Positions 63,414 to 64,000 of a DNA stretch of 64,000 nucleotides are shown piece after piece. The position numbers and the translations under genes were made by a program. Each line of letters opens with the position of its first letter. Positions within the stretch are counted from its first letter, which is position 1. Source of the stretch: Lathyrus oleraceus. Lineage: Eukaryota > Streptophyta > Magnoliopsida > Fabales > Fabaceae. The notes under the pieces are model-generated. The model was not told where the DNA came from and did not search any database. It was given only the letters and a program-made list of their open reading frames with translations. Where the stretch lies: the NCBI RefSeq assembly GCF_024323335.1, contig NC_066581.1:229602539-229666538 (forward strand). Direction: 5' to 3'.

Positions 63414-63550
63414 AAGTGATATTTTGGCATCCACTGTGAACGACTCTGTTATGGCTCAGTATGATTTTGATAATCCCATCTACCAAGCTGAAGAGGAGAG
63501 TGAGGAAGACTGTGAACTCCCGACAGAATTGGTCAGACTACTGAAGCAAG
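63414..63550 (+). pseudogene. Element B pol, first codons only
   Basis: In the spliced frame it runs through MAQYDFDNPIYQAEEE at 63451 to ELVRLLKQ, where element E cuts it. It is homologous to the pol start of element D. Confidence 0.85.
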
Positions 63551-64000
63551 TGTAGCACCTCAAATTTGCATCTATCATTGTACATACATTCTCATATTAG
63601 GTCATAACATAACATGGTCCACTGCATAGCATTGCATTGTCCCTTTTGCCTCAAGTGCAAGATCATAAGAAGAATTAGGTCAAACTGGTCAGGAGATCAG
63701 TCAACCAAGCAAGCAAGCACAATTCTCATTGAGCTAAGGCCCTAGGGTTGGTCCAACATGTTCACATGACTTGGGGATCCATTTGAAGTGTTTAGGTCAA
63801 AGATTGGATGTTCAGAGGTCATCAGTCAATGCACAGTCAGTCAGAAACCCTAAAAAGTCAAACTTGGTCAACTATGACTGATTTTATGGTTTTGATGGTT
63901 GGATTTGGTTTGAGAGAGCTTATTCATGTCCAAATAGGCCTCATGTATCATGGCAAACATCATCATTGAAGAATTTGAAGCCAAATCAGAAATTTCCAAA
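63551..64000 (+). mobile_element. Element E: start of another Ogre LTR
   Basis: TGTAGCACCTCAAATTTGC matches the start of LTRs A and B, and the first 450 bases align throughout. It is inserted in pol of element B after GCAAG (63546-63550). It runs out of the window. Confidence 0.93.

Larger units (their letters stand above)
52003..63550 (+). mobile_element. Element B: Ogre retrotransposon, 5' half, plus strand
   Basis: It comprises LTR (52003-56894), primer binding site, leader, ORF1, spacer, gag-pro, intron and the first pol codons. It is interrupted in pol by another Ogre LTR at 63551. It is the best preserved element here: only one stop in ORF1 and one in gag. It inserted into element D next to CCACC (51998-52002). 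Confidence 0.95.

Overview
This is a repeat-dominated piece of a large plant nuclear genome, most likely a legume and probably of the pea/vetch tribe (Fabeae). The reason is several giant Ogre-type (Ty3/gypsy, Tat lineage) retrotransposons with LTRs of about 4.9 kb, an extra ORF before gag, and an intron between gag-pro and pol. I see one plausible host gene, a small zinc-finger-like EAR repressor at 11502-12122 (+). Almost everything else is transposon.

Layout. 1-2668 is a partial minus-strand gypsy LTR beside a tiny LTR-element remnant (2673-3110) and a hAT-like MITE (3951-4500). A tandem duplication (4781-5681) crosses the edge of a minus-strand Ty1/copia element (5542-10603). After the host gene come a LINE endonuclease relic (13180-13960, +), the 5' end of a minus-strand chromovirus (14075 to at least 16520), and a non-autonomous CACTA element (16595-17168). 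A second copy of the same copia family lies at 17551-22619 (-). An AT-rich, microsatellite-laden stretch leads to 24860.

From 24860 to the end the window is a nest of Tat/Ogre elements, which I call A to E. C (minus, 24860-41792) is oldest. Its ORF1 is split by A, a solo 4965-bp Ogre LTR (34007-38971) with a perfect 5-bp target duplication. Its 5' LTR appears split by D (minus, 41793-52002), which lacks ORF1 and the protease domain and carries a 68-bp satellite array. D is split by B (plus, 52003-63550), a nearly complete 5' half of an Ogre. B is split inside pol by E, another Ogre LTR that runs off the window at 64000.

How the parts work together. In B, C and D the gag-pro frame ends in a TAA lying inside a GTAATT splice donor. 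Removing a 242-263-bp intron joins gag-pro to pol in phase 2, so splicing decides whether Gag-Pro or Gag-Pro-Pol is made. A, B, C and D also carry a second primer-binding-site-like sequence inside the LTR, about 40-75 bases from its end. Every polyprotein here has stops or frameshifts, so none looks autonomous.
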